Below, one piece after another: positions 33,882-42,129 of a stretch of 64,000 bases of DNA. Numbering within the stretch: position 1 is the first letter of the stretch; each line of letters opens with the position of its first letter. Position numbers and translations under genes: made by a program. Where the stretch lies: assembly GCF_000383615.1 (NCBI RefSeq), contig NZ_KB911615.1, forward strand, positions 1 to 64,000, read 5' to 3'. This stretch comes from Streptomyces canus 299MFChir4.1. Its GTDB lineage: Bacteria > Actinomycetota > Actinomycetes > Streptomycetales > Streptomycetaceae. The notes beneath the pieces are model-generated. The model made no database searches. It saw only the letters and a list, made by a program, of their open reading frames with translations, and had not been told where the DNA came from.

Positions 33882-34964
33882 TCAGGGCGCCTGGAGGTCG
33901 ACGAGTTCGGCCAACCGGACGCGGTGGGCGCCCGCCGTGCCGTAGGCGATCGAGTCGGCCTTGGCCCGCTTGAGATACAGGTGGATCGGGTGCTCCCACG
34001 TCATGCCGATCCCGGCGTGCAGTTGGAGCGCCTCCTCGGCGGCGTGCACGGCGACGGAGGCCGCGTAGGCCTGCGCGACGGCGACCGCCACGTCGGTGTC
34101 CTCACCCGTCGCGAGCGCGTCGGCGGCATTGCGGGCGGCGGCGCGGAGGTTGACGACCTCCAGCCACAGCTGGGCGAGCCGGTGCTTGAGCGCCTGGAAG
34201 CCGCCGACGGGCCGGTTGAACTGCTTGCGCTCCTTGAGGTAGCGCACCGTCTCGGTCAACGTCCACTCGGCGAGCCCGAGTTGCTCGGAGGCGAGCAGTC
34301 CGGCCCCGGCCCGCAGGGCGCGGTGCACGGCGACTTCGGCGTCGCCCAGCAGACGGCCCTGAGCCCCGTCGAGGCTGACGGTCGCGAGCGGCCGGGTCAG
34401 GTCGAAGGAGATCTGCGGGGTGACGGCAGCGGCGGAGGACTCCACCGCGTACAGCCCGCCGTCGTCCGCGGGCACCAGCAGCACATCGGCCGCCTGGGCG
34501 TCCGCGATGGCGGTCAACTCCCCGTGCAGGGCTCCGCCTTCATGGCGTACGACCTTGTAGGCACCGCCCGGGGCGACGTTCAGCGCGACGGCGAGGGCAC
34601 CGATCCTCCGCCCTGACGCGAGCTCGGCGAGCAGGTCGTCGGCCTCGCAGGCGAGCAGCGCCTCGGTGGCGACGACCGCACTGGCGAGATAGGGAACGGG
34701 AGCGACCGCGCGCCCCAACTCCTCCAGGACGACGGCGACTTCGCGGTGCGTGGCGCCCTGGCCGCCCTTGTCCTCAGGGACCAGGAGTCCCGCGAGGCCC
34801 ATGCCGTCCGCGAGGGCCTTCCAAGCCGCGAAGTCGTGCGGGGTGTCCGACTCGGTGCGGGCGATCACGCCCGGCGCGTCGCAGTGGTCGGCGAGCAGGT
34901 CCCGTACGGCGGCCCGCAGCGCCTCTTCCTCCTCCGAGTACAGCAGGTCGGGCTGTGCGCTCAT
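33882..34964 (-). CDS. Acyl-CoA dehydrogenase, small subunit type
   Basis: 360 residues of an acyl-CoA dehydrogenase fold: N-terminal helical domain (about 5-110), beta domain (about 115-205), C-terminal helical domain (about 215-355) with RKQF-type YLKERKQFNRPVGGFQALKHRLA and a final LHAGIGMTWEHPIHLYLKRA. Its start overlaps the stop of the 393-residue partner as ATGA. Pairs of unlike acyl-CoA dehydrogenases encoded together often form alpha2-beta2 enzymes with one FAD site per dimer, as for steroid side-chain FadE proteins. The substrate is unknown. Confidence 0.87.
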   Translation of the reverse strand: MSAQPDLLYSEEEEALRAAVRDLLADHCDAPGVIARTESDTPHDFAAWKALADGMGLAGLLVPEDKGGQGATHREVAVVLEELGRAVAPVPYLASAVVATEALLACEADDLLAELASGRRIGALAVALNVAPGGAYKVVRHEGGALHGELTAIADAQAADVLLVPADDGGLYAVESSAAAVTPQISFDLTRPLATVSLDGAQGRLLGDAEVAVHRALRAGAGLLASEQLGLAEWTLTETVRYLKERKQFNRPVGGFQALKHRLAQLWLEVVNLRAAARNAADALATGEDTDVAVAVAQAYAASVAVHAAEEALQLHAGIGMTWEHPIHLYLKRAKADSIAYGTAGAHRVRLAELVDLQAP

Positions 34965-36142
34965 CGGGACAGGTCCTTCCAGGCGACGTCCTTGTCGGTG
35001 CGCGGCTCGGCCGGCAGGCCCAGGACGCGCTCGGCGACGATGTTCAGCAGGACCTCGGTGGTCCCGCCCTCGATGCTGTTGCCCTTGGAGCGGAGGTAGC
35101 GGTAGCCGGCGTCGCGGCCGGTGAAGTCCACCAGCTCGGGGCGGCGCATGGTCCAGTCGTCGTACAACAGGCCTTCCTCACCGCGCAGTTCGACCTCCAG
35201 GCCGCTGATCTCCTGGTTGAGGCGGGCGAAGGCCAGCTTCATGCCGGCGCCCTCCGGCCCGGGCTGTCCGGCGACGAGCTGCTGGCGCAGGCGTTCGGCG
35301 GTGAGGCGGGCGACCTCGGAGTCCACCCAGAGCTTCAGCAGGCGCTGGTGCAGCTCCTGGGTGCGCAGTTCGGGGCGCTCGCGCCAGGTCTTGGAGACCG
35401 GGCCGATCATGCCGCCCTCGCGGGGCAGCCGCATGCCGCCGATGGCGACGCGCTCGTTGTTCAGCGTGGTCTGCGCGACCCGCCAGCCGTCGCCGACCTC
35501 GCCGAGGCGGCGGGAGTCGGGGATGCGGACGTCGGTGAGGAAGACCTCGTTGAACTCGGCCTCGCCGGTGATCTGCCGCAGCGGGCGGACGTCGACGCCG
35601 GGGTCGGTCATGTCGCAGATGAAGTAGGTGATGCCCGCGTGCTTGGGCACGTCCGGGTCGGTGCGGGCGATGAGGATGGCCCAGCGCGAGTTGTGGGCGC
35701 CGGACGTCCACACCTTCTGCCCGTTGACCACCCACTCGTCGCCCTCGCGGACGGCCCGGGTGCCGAGGGCCGCGAGGTCGGATCCGGCGCCGGGTTCACT
35801 GAAGAGCTGGCACCAGACCTCCTCCCCCACCCACAGGGGCCGCAGATAGCGCTGCTTCTGCTCCTCGGTGCCGTACTTGAGGATCGTCGGCGCGGCCATG
35901 CCGAGGCCGATGCCGTTGCGCCGCGGGTCGTTGTCGGGAGCGCCCGCGGCCTCCAGCTCGGCGTCCACGACGGCCTGGAGGGAACGGGGCGCGTTCAGTC
36001 CGCCGAGGCCTTCCGGGTAGTGCACCCAGGCGAGCCCCGCGTCGAAGCGGGCCTTGAGGAAGTCGAGCCGGTCCGTGCTCGCGGGCTGGTGTGCGGCCAG
36101 CAACTCGGCGGTGCGGCGCTGGAGTTCGGCTGCGTCGGTCAT
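34961..36142 (-). CDS. Acyl-CoA dehydrogenase, partner subunit
   Basis: 393 residues with the acyl-CoA dehydrogenase fold: CQLFSEPGAGSDLA and DEWVVNGQKVWTSGAHN (FAD/substrate contacts, about 115-155), then the C-terminal helices ending YLRSKGNSIEGGTTEVLLNIVAERVLG. It lies between the quinone oxidoreductase and the 360-residue dehydrogenase, with ATGA overlaps on both sides, so the three proteins are made together. It probably acts on an unusual acyl-CoA such as a branched or ring-bearing one. Confidence 0.88.
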   Translation of the reverse strand: MTDAAELQRRTAELLAAHQPASTDRLDFLKARFDAGLAWVHYPEGLGGLNAPRSLQAVVDAELEAAGAPDNDPRRNGIGLGMAAPTILKYGTEEQKQRYLRPLWVGEEVWCQLFSEPGAGSDLAALGTRAVREGDEWVVNGQKVWTSGAHNSRWAILIARTDPDVPKHAGITYFICDMTDPGVDVRPLRQITGEAEFNEVFLTDVRIPDSRRLGEVGDGWRVAQTTLNNERVAIGGMRLPREGGMIGPVSKTWRERPELRTQELHQRLLKLWVDSEVARLTAERLRQQLVAGQPGPEGAGMKLAFARLNQEISGLEVELRGEEGLLYDDWTMRRPELVDFTGRDAGYRYLRSKGNSIEGGTTEVLLNIVAERVLGLPAEPRTDKDVAWKDLSR

Positions 36143-37107
36143 GCCTGTGCTCCCGTGGGTACGACGGCGATCCGGCCCGTGGTCACCCCGTCGCCGAGGC
36201 GCTGCACGGCGTCCGCGGCCCCCGCCAGCGGCACCCGCTCGCTGATCAGCGGCTTGATCGCGCCCCGCGCGGCCAGTTCGGTGAGCTGCTCGTGGCAGTG
36301 CTGGACCAGCTTCGGGTTCTTGGTGTTGTACAGACCCCAGTGCAGGCCCAGGATCGCGTAGTTCTTCACCAGGGCGTGGTTGAGGGCCGGGCTCGGGATC
36401 GTCCCGCCGGCGAAGCCGACGACCACGATCCGCCCCTCGAAGGCGACGACCTTGGTCGACTGCGTGTAGGCCTCGCCGCCCACGGGGTCGTAGATCACGT
36501 CCGCGCCCCGGCCCCCGGTGGCCTCCTTCACGGCGGCGACGACGTCCTCGCTCCGCCGGTCGACCACCACGTCACAGCCCAGCTCCCGGGCCACGACGGC
36601 CTTTTCGGCACCGCCGACGACACCGATGACGGTGGCCCCGGCGGCCTTGCCGAGCTGCACGGCCGCGCTGCCGACCCCTCCGGCGGCGGCGTGGACGAGC
36701 AGCGTCTCACCGGCTTCCAGGTGGGCCCGCCGGTGCAGACCGAACCAGCCCGTCTGGTAGCCGATGTGCAGTGCGGCGGCCTCGGCGTCGTCCAGCGAGT
36801 CCGGCGCGGACAGCACAGCGGCGGCGTCCGCGACGGCGTACTCGGCGAAACCGCCATACGGCAGCGCGGGGTTGGCGATCACGCGCCGCCCGTCCTCGGT
36901 CTCGCCGCAGATCTCCACGCCCGGGGTGAAGGGCAGCGGCGGACGCACCTGGTAGTGGCCGCGGCACATCAGCACGTCCGGGAAGTTGATGTTCGCGGCG
37001 CGCACCTTCAGCAGGACCTGGCCGTCGCCGGGCACGGGCTGCGCCACGTCCGCGAGGCGCATCACCTCGCTCGGCTCGCCGTTCTCGTGCACTTGCCAAG
37101 CCTGCAT
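36139..37107 (-). CDS. Zinc-independent NADPH:quinone oxidoreductase (MDR family)
   Basis: 322 residues. MDR alcohol-dehydrogenase-like fold with NFPDVLMCRGHYQVRPPLPF and the nucleotide loop LLVHAAAGGVGSAAVQLGKAAGA, but no zinc ligands. Such enzymes reduce quinones or enoyl-type carbonyls with NADPH. ATG 37107 has GGAGG upstream, and a TetR-type palindrome lies 61 bp further up. It is the first gene of the acyl-CoA dehydrogenase operon (ATGA overlap at 36142), suggesting it reduces or re-oxidises an intermediate of the same pathway. Confidence 0.87.
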   Translation of the reverse strand: MQAWQVHENGEPSEVMRLADVAQPVPGDGQVLLKVRAANINFPDVLMCRGHYQVRPPLPFTPGVEICGETEDGRRVIANPALPYGGFAEYAVADAAAVLSAPDSLDDAEAAALHIGYQTGWFGLHRRAHLEAGETLLVHAAAGGVGSAAVQLGKAAGATVIGVVGGAEKAVVARELGCDVVVDRRSEDVVAAVKEATGGRGADVIYDPVGGEAYTQSTKVVAFEGRIVVVGFAGGTIPSPALNHALVKNYAILGLHWGLYNTKNPKLVQHCHEQLTELAARGAIKPLISERVPLAGAADAVQRLGDGVTTGRIAVVPTGAQA

Positions 37108-37167
37108 GGGGGGCCTCCACGGGACTGCGTCGTCATGCCGGGGTCTGACCGGGGTCCCATGCATACT

Positions 37168-37179
37168 AAGCGGTCGCTT
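37168..37179. promoter_or_regulatory. Putative TetR-type operator of the acyl-CoA dehydrogenase operon
   Basis: AAGCG-GT-CGCTT inverted repeat inside the context CTAAGCGGTCGCTTGCTAA. Operators of this form control many fatty-acid and CoA-ester operons through TetR regulators. No TetR gene is adjacent to this operon. Confidence 0.5.
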
Positions 37180-37341
37180 GCTAATCAGGGAACAGTCCGC
37201 GGGGAAAGTGTGGGCATGCACACCGAGGGGCCGCGCAGCGGTTGCACGACCCGGTGAGGCCTGAACAGGGTGACAGGGACGAGTCGGGCACCCGTCCCTC
37301 ACCAGGTGGTCCCCGACGATCCCCGGAAAGGACCCGCGCAC

Positions 37342-37815
37342 ATGACGGTCATCAACAGCCCGCTGCCGGACAAGGAACGCGACATCGCGGGGACCGCCCT
37401 CCAGGCGACCCTGGTCGATCTGCTCGACCTGTCCCTGGTCGCGAAGCAGGCGCACTGGAACCTGTACGGGCCGCGCTTCCGTTCCATCCACCTCCAGCTC
37501 GACGAGGTGGTCACCACCGCCCGCGACTACGCCGACACGGTGGCCGAACGCGCCGCGGCGCTGGGGGTGAGCCCGGACGGCCGGGCCGCCACCGTCGCCG
37601 CCACCAGCGGGGTGCCGGAGTTCTCACCCGGTTGGACGAAGGACACGGACGCCGTCGGCGCCCTGGTGAAGGCCTTCTCCGCGGTCGTCGAACGGGTGCG
37701 GGGACGCATCGAGCAGACCGGCCCGGCGGACGCCGTGACCCAGGACCTGCTGATCGGCCTCACCGCCGATCTGGAGAAGCAGAGCTGGATGTTCCAGGCC
37801 GAGCACGGGGGCTGA
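37342..37815 (+). CDS. dps: Dps-family DNA-protection/ferritin-like protein
   Basis: 157 residues. The Dps/ferritin motif LVAKQAHWNLYGPRFRSIHLQLDEV supplies the ferroxidase residues (His, Asp, Glu) at about 33-58, and EKQSWMFQAE closes the last helix. The protein forms a 12-mer that oxidises iron with peroxide and shields DNA. ATG 37342 follows GGAAAGGA; the extension to 37270 is not conserved in character. Gene ends face pheA tail to tail. Confidence 0.9.
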   Translation: MTVINSPLPDKERDIAGTALQATLVDLLDLSLVAKQAHWNLYGPRFRSIHLQLDEVVTTARDYADTVAERAAALGVSPDGRAATVAATSGVPEFSPGWTKDTDAVGALVKAFSAVVERVRGRIEQTGPADAVTQDLLIGLTADLEKQSWMFQAEHGG

Positions 37816-37859
37816 GCCCGCCGAACGACCGCGGCCCCGCCCCGGCCCCGCGCCGGCGC

Positions 37860-38696
37860 TCAGTGTTCCAGCCGGTGCGGATGGGCCGGGTACACGCCCA
37901 GGACGCGTACCTCGGTGGAGAAGAACCGCAGTTCGTGCAGGGCGAGGGCGACATGCGACTCGTCGGGGTGGCCCTCGATCTCGACGTAGAAGCGGCTGGC
38001 GTTCAGCCCCGCGCCGATCTGGTAGCTCTCGATCTTCGTGAGGTTGACCCCGCTGGTGGCGAACCCGCCGAGCGCCTTGAACAGGGCGCTGGGGATGTTG
38101 CGCACGGAGAAGAACAGGCTCGTCATCGTCGGCTCCCCGGTGTCCGGGGCGACGACGGCCTCCCGGGACAGGACGACGAACCGCGTGGTGTTGTCGGGGT
38201 CGTCCTCGACCCCGGATCGCAGCACGTCGAGGCCGTACAGCCCGGCCGCGGCGGGCGGGGCGAGCGCCGCGTGCCGGGGATCCGCCAGCTCCGCCACCTC
38301 GCGCGCCGCTCCGGCCGTGTCGTCGGTGACCAGGGTGCGCCAGCCGCCCTCCCGCAGCACCTTGCGGCACTGCCCGAGGGCGTGCACATGGCTGCGTACG
38401 CACTCCACCTGGTCCGGTGTCGCCCCGGGCACGCCCATCAGGTCGAAGCGGATGGCGAGGAAGTGCTCGGCGATGATGAACAGCCCCGACTCGGGCAGCA
38501 GGTGGTGCACGTCCGCCACCCGTCCGGCCGCGGAGTTGTCCACCGGGATCACGGCCAGGTCGGCCGTGCCGAGCGTCACCGCGTCCAGCGCCTGCTCGAA
38601 ACCCGTGCAGGGCTGCTCGGCGCACCCGGGGTAGAGGGTGTGCGCGGCGGTCGCCGAGTTGGATCCGGGTTCACCTTGGTAAGCGACGGTGGTCAC
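37860..38696 (-). CDS. pheA: Prephenate dehydratase
   Basis: 278 residues. Converts prephenate to phenylpyruvate in phenylalanine synthesis. The catalytic half has VAYQGEPGSNS, VIPVDNSAAGRV and the DNTTRF signature; the C-terminal ACT domain (about 190-275) has LTKIESYQIGAGLNASRFYVEIEG, the phenylalanine-binding segment for feedback inhibition. GTG 38696 is the start. The neighbouring pmt gene ends 62 bp upstream on the same strand. Confidence 0.93.
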   Translation of the reverse strand: MTTVAYQGEPGSNSATAAHTLYPGCAEQPCTGFEQALDAVTLGTADLAVIPVDNSAAGRVADVHHLLPESGLFIIAEHFLAIRFDLMGVPGATPDQVECVRSHVHALGQCRKVLREGGWRTLVTDDTAGAAREVAELADPRHAALAPPAAAGLYGLDVLRSGVEDDPDNTTRFVVLSREAVVAPDTGEPTMTSLFFSVRNIPSALFKALGGFATSGVNLTKIESYQIGAGLNASRFYVEIEGHPDESHVALALHELRFFSTEVRVLGVYPAHPHRLEH

Positions 38697-38758
38697 TGGG
38701 CTCGGTCTCTTGTCGTCGGGCGGCAGAAGCTCCGTAACGTATCAGGGAACCCCCGCCC

Positions 38759-40423
38759 TCAGATCCAGGTGTCCAGCCACATCCTGGAGTGCCACTCGGC
38801 GTACGGGATCGTCTCGCCGGTGTAGAGCGGGAAGAAGTAGATGAAGTTCCAGGCGATGAGCAGGACGAGGGTGCCCGCGGCCACCGCCCCCTGGGTGCGC
38901 CTTCTGCGGTCCGCCCCCGGTGGCCCCAGGACCGCGCCCACCGTCATCGCCACGGCCAGGCACAGGTACGGCACGAAGACGACCGCGTAGAAGGAGAAGA
39001 CCGTACGGTCCTGGTACAGGAACCAGGGCAGGTAACCGGCGCCCACCGCGCACAAGACGGCCCCGGCCCGCCAGTCACGGCGCAGCGCCCAGCGGAAGAG
39101 CAGATAGAGCAGGGCTCCGCACGCCGACCACCACAGGAGCGGGGTGCCGAGGGCGAGGACCGTCTGGGAGCAGTGGACCGCCGTACGGCAGCCGTCCTGG
39201 CCGGGCTCGGGTGACTGGTAGTCGAACAGCACGGGGCGCCCCTGGACCAGCCAGCTCCAGGGATTGGACTCGTACTTGTGCGGGTTGTGCAGGCCCACGT
39301 TGAAGTCGTACACGTTGGACTCGTAGTGCCACAGGCTGCGCAGCGGGGCGGGGATCCATGACCAGGTGCCGCCGCGGCCGTCGGCCCAGTGGCGGTCGTA
39401 GCCGTCGTCGGACAGGAACCAGCCGGTCCAGCTCGCCAGGTAGGTCCCCACCGCGACCGGGACCAGGGACAGGAGGGACCCGCCGAGATCCTTGTTCAGC
39501 ACCGCCAGGTAGGGGCGGGGGGACCCGGCCACGCGACGGGAGCCGACGTCCCACAGCACCGTCAGGACCACGAAGAAGACCAGTACGTACAGGCCGTTCC
39601 ACTTGGTGGCGGCCGCCAGGCCCAGGAAGACGCCGGCGGCGAGCCGCCAGGGACGCCACCCGGTTCCGGTGTGGTCGCCGGCATGCTCGTCCGGGCGCGC
39701 GCGGCCGTCCTCACCGACCGGCAGGGCGGCCGCGAGCCGGGCCCGTGCGCGGTCCCGGTCGACCAGCAGGGAGCCGAAGGCCGCCAGGACGAAGAACATG
39801 ACGACGAGGTCCAGCAGGGCGGTACGGCTCATCACCACGTGCAGGCCGTCGATCGCGAGGAGCGCGCCGGCCAGGCAACCCAGCACGGTCGAACGGAACA
39901 GCCGGCGTCCGATGCGGCACAGCATGAGCACCGACAGGGTGCCGAGGGCCGCCGTCATGAAGCGCCAGCCGAAGGGGGTGAGGCCGAACATCCACTCCCC
40001 GAGGGCGATCACCCACTTGCCCGTCGGCGGGTGCGCGACGAACGTCCCCGTGTCGGAGAGCGACACGACCTGCGGGTCGGCGAGGATCTGCGGGTCGGCG
40101 ATCTTGCGGTCCGGCCAGGTGCCCTCGTAGCCGAGCCGCAGCAGGGACCAGGCGTCCTTGGCGTAGTAGGTCTCGTCGAAGATCACGGCCCGCGGCCGGC
40201 CGAGGTGCCAGAAGCGGATCACCCCGGCCAGGGCGGCGACGAGCAACGGGCCCAGCCAGTCCCACACCGACGCCTTCGGAAATCGCGGAACGAGACGCTC
40301 GCGCGGGTCGGTCGCCGGGTGGGCCGCGTACCCGAACCGGCGAAGCCGCGCCTGCCAGTCCCGGGGCGCTGTCTCCGCGGGGGTGTCTACGACGGGGGAA
40401 CAGGTCACGTCACTGCTGGTCAC
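38759..40423 (-). CDS. pmt: Protein O-mannosyltransferase (Pmt, GT39)
   Basis: 554 residues, integral membrane with about ten hydrophobic helices. The first loop carries the catalytic FDETYYAKDAWSLL with its conserved Asp-Glu, as in PMT family transferases; NVGLHNPHKYESNPWSW is also characteristic. In actinomycetes Pmt transfers mannose from polyprenyl-phosphate-mannose to secreted proteins outside the membrane. GTG 40423 is used, with only a weak ribosome site; a second GTG six codons on is an alternative. Confidence 0.9.
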   Translation of the reverse strand: MTSSDVTCSPVVDTPAETAPRDWQARLRRFGYAAHPATDPRERLVPRFPKASVWDWLGPLLVAALAGVIRFWHLGRPRAVIFDETYYAKDAWSLLRLGYEGTWPDRKIADPQILADPQVVSLSDTGTFVAHPPTGKWVIALGEWMFGLTPFGWRFMTAALGTLSVLMLCRIGRRLFRSTVLGCLAGALLAIDGLHVVMSRTALLDLVVMFFVLAAFGSLLVDRDRARARLAAALPVGEDGRARPDEHAGDHTGTGWRPWRLAAGVFLGLAAATKWNGLYVLVFFVVLTVLWDVGSRRVAGSPRPYLAVLNKDLGGSLLSLVPVAVGTYLASWTGWFLSDDGYDRHWADGRGGTWSWIPAPLRSLWHYESNVYDFNVGLHNPHKYESNPWSWLVQGRPVLFDYQSPEPGQDGCRTAVHCSQTVLALGTPLLWWSACGALLYLLFRWALRRDWRAGAVLCAVGAGYLPWFLYQDRTVFSFYAVVFVPYLCLAVAMTVGAVLGPPGADRRRRTQGAVAAGTLVLLIAWNFIYFFPLYTGETIPYAEWHSRMWLDTWI

Positions 40424-40515
40424 CGAACAGCCTGCCGTGCAGCGGGGAGCGCCCGGGGCGATATTTCGTCCACCCGGTGAACTTACCTGGGCCGTCGTCG
40501 AGTTGTCTCAGTTCT

Positions 40516-41088
40516 TCATGCCTTGCGGGGGCGGGCCCGTACGTGCATCCGCTCGCCCTGCGGCCCGAAGAGACTGAGGAACTCCGCGGGCCCCTCCCCC
40601 GTCGACCCGAACCAGTGCGGCACCCGGGTGTCGAACTCCGCCGCCTCGCCCGCCGACATCACCACGTCATGGTCCCCCAGCACCACCCGCAGCCGCCCCG
40701 CCAGCACGTACAGCCACTCGTAGCCCTCGTGGGTGCGCAGCTCCGGCTCCTCGTCGCGGCGCGGCACCAGCACCTTGAAGGCCTGGAGGCCGCCGGGCTG
40801 CCTGGTGAGCGGCCAGAAGGTGCGCCCGTGCCGTTCGAGCGGGGCGGACCGCACCCGGGGGTCGCCGACCGGCGGGGCGCCGACCAGTTCGTCCAGCGGC
40901 ACCTGGTGGGCCTGGGCGATCGGCAGCAGCAGCTCCAGGCTGGGCTTGCGCAGACCGGACTCCAGCCGGGAGAGCGTGCTCACGGAGATTCCGGTGGTCT
41001 CGGAGAGGGCCGCGAGGGTCACCTCCCGGTCCTTGCGCAGCCGCCTGAGCCTGGGTCCCACTTCGGCGAGAACGTCGTCGGTGCTCAT
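40516..41088 (-). CDS. XRE-family regulator with cupin domain
   Basis: 190 residues. HTH_3 at about 10-65 (RLRRLRKDREVTLAALSETTG, then STLSRLESG) and a C-terminal cupin sensor (about 100-185; HEGYEWLYVLAGRLRVVLGDHD). ATG 41088 diverges from the flavoprotein gene at 41153 across only 64 bp, which holds an inverted repeat, so it probably controls that gene and itself. The cupin ligand is unknown. Confidence 0.88.
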   Translation of the reverse strand: MSTDDVLAEVGPRLRRLRKDREVTLAALSETTGISVSTLSRLESGLRKPSLELLLPIAQAHQVPLDELVGAPPVGDPRVRSAPLERHGRTFWPLTRQPGGLQAFKVLVPRRDEEPELRTHEGYEWLYVLAGRLRVVLGDHDVVMSAGEAAEFDTRVPHWFGSTGEGPAEFLSLFGPQGERMHVRARPRKA

Positions 41089-41095
41089 ACCCGTA

Positions 41096-41123
41096 TTGCA
41101 GAATCGGCAAAGTTGTTTGTCAA
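41096..41123. promoter_or_regulatory. Inverted repeats between the XRE regulator and the flavoprotein gene
   Basis: TTGC-N7-GCAA (41096-41110) followed by TTG-N5-CAA (41113-41123). They lie in the 64-bp divergent promoter and are the likely operator of the XRE-cupin regulator. Confidence 0.5.
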
Positions 41124-41152
41124 TCCCGCGTCCGCGGAGCGACCGTGTCGGC

Positions 41153-42100
41153 ATGACCGAGACACACGGCGAGACATACGGCGAGACATACGAAGTGATC
41201 GTTGTCGGTGGCGGCGCGGCAGGTCTGTCCGCCGCCCTGGTCCTGGGCCGGGCCCGGCGCCGCACCCTGGTCGTCGACGCGGGCGAACCACGCAACGCGC
41301 CCGCCGCCCATATGCAGGGCTTCCTCACCCGGGACGGCGTGCCGCCCGCCGAGTTCCTGGCGATCGGCCGCGAGGAGATCAAGGGATACGGCGTCGAGCT
41401 GGTCCGGGACCGGGTGGTGGAGGTCGCGCCGGGCTTCGCCGTGACCCTGGCGAGCGGGCGGGTGCTCAGGGCCCGTCGCCTCGTCGTCGCGACCGGCCTC
41501 AAGGACGAGCTCCCCGACGTGCCGGGGGTCGCCGAGCGCTTCGGCAAGGACGTCCTGCACTGCCCGTACTGCCACGGCTGGGAGGTCCGCGACCAGGCCT
41601 TCGGCGTGCTCGCCACTAGCCCGCTCAGCGTGCACCAGGCGCTGATGGTCTCCCAGTGGTCGAAGGACGTGACCCTGTTCCTGCACACGGTCGCCGAGTC
41701 CGCGCTCTCGGACGACGACCTGCGCAGGCTGGCCGCGGCCGGTGTCCGGGTGGTGCCGGGCGAGGTCGCCGAGCTGGTCGTGACGGACGACCGGCTCACC
41801 GCCGTACGCCTGGAGGACGGCACGAAGCACGCGCGAGAGGTCGTCTTCACCGCCCCTCGGGCCGTCCCGCGGACCGGCTTGCTGGAGCGGCTCGGAGCAG
41901 CCTTCCAGGAGACGCCCTTCGGCAGCTACCCCGTGGTCGACGGGACCGGGCAGACAACCGTGCCCGGCGTGTACGCCGTGGGCAACGCGGCCGGCTTCGG
42001 GGAACAGGTGATCAACGCGGCGAGCGCCGGGTACCGGGCGGCCGCCACGATCAACGGGGAGCTGCTGATGAGCGACCTCGACGCGGCCGCCGGGGTGTAG
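41153..42100 (+). CDS. Thioredoxin-reductase-like flavoprotein with CxxC
   Basis: 315 residues. FAD site VIVVGGGAAGLSAALVLG, then YAVGNAAGFGEQVINAA at the second FAD contact, and a redox pair in HCPYCHGWEV. The place where true thioredoxin reductases have the NADPH loop GGGNSA reads ATSPLSVHQA and lacks its glycines. That pattern (CxxC kept, NADPH loop lost) is shared by dithiol oxidases such as GliT and HlmI, which use oxygen instead of NADPH. I therefore doubt that it is a normal thioredoxin reductase. ATG 41153 is the first residue of a compact protein; the longer frame crosses the divergent regulator. Confidence 0.85.
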   Translation: MTETHGETYGETYEVIVVGGGAAGLSAALVLGRARRRTLVVDAGEPRNAPAAHMQGFLTRDGVPPAEFLAIGREEIKGYGVELVRDRVVEVAPGFAVTLASGRVLRARRLVVATGLKDELPDVPGVAERFGKDVLHCPYCHGWEVRDQAFGVLATSPLSVHQALMVSQWSKDVTLFLHTVAESALSDDDLRRLAAAGVRVVPGEVAELVVTDDRLTAVRLEDGTKHAREVVFTAPRAVPRTGLLERLGAAFQETPFGSYPVVDGTGQTTVPGVYAVGNAAGFGEQVINAASAGYRAAATINGELLMSDLDAAAGV

Positions 42101-42129
42101 ACCCGGCCCCTCCGGTGCACCCTTGATGC

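Noticed and set aside
41096..41110. TTGC-N7-GCAA as another member of the island regulon
   Set aside because: It has the same spacing but lacks the outer G and C, lies 20 kb from the island and sits in the promoter of an XRE regulator that can explain it.
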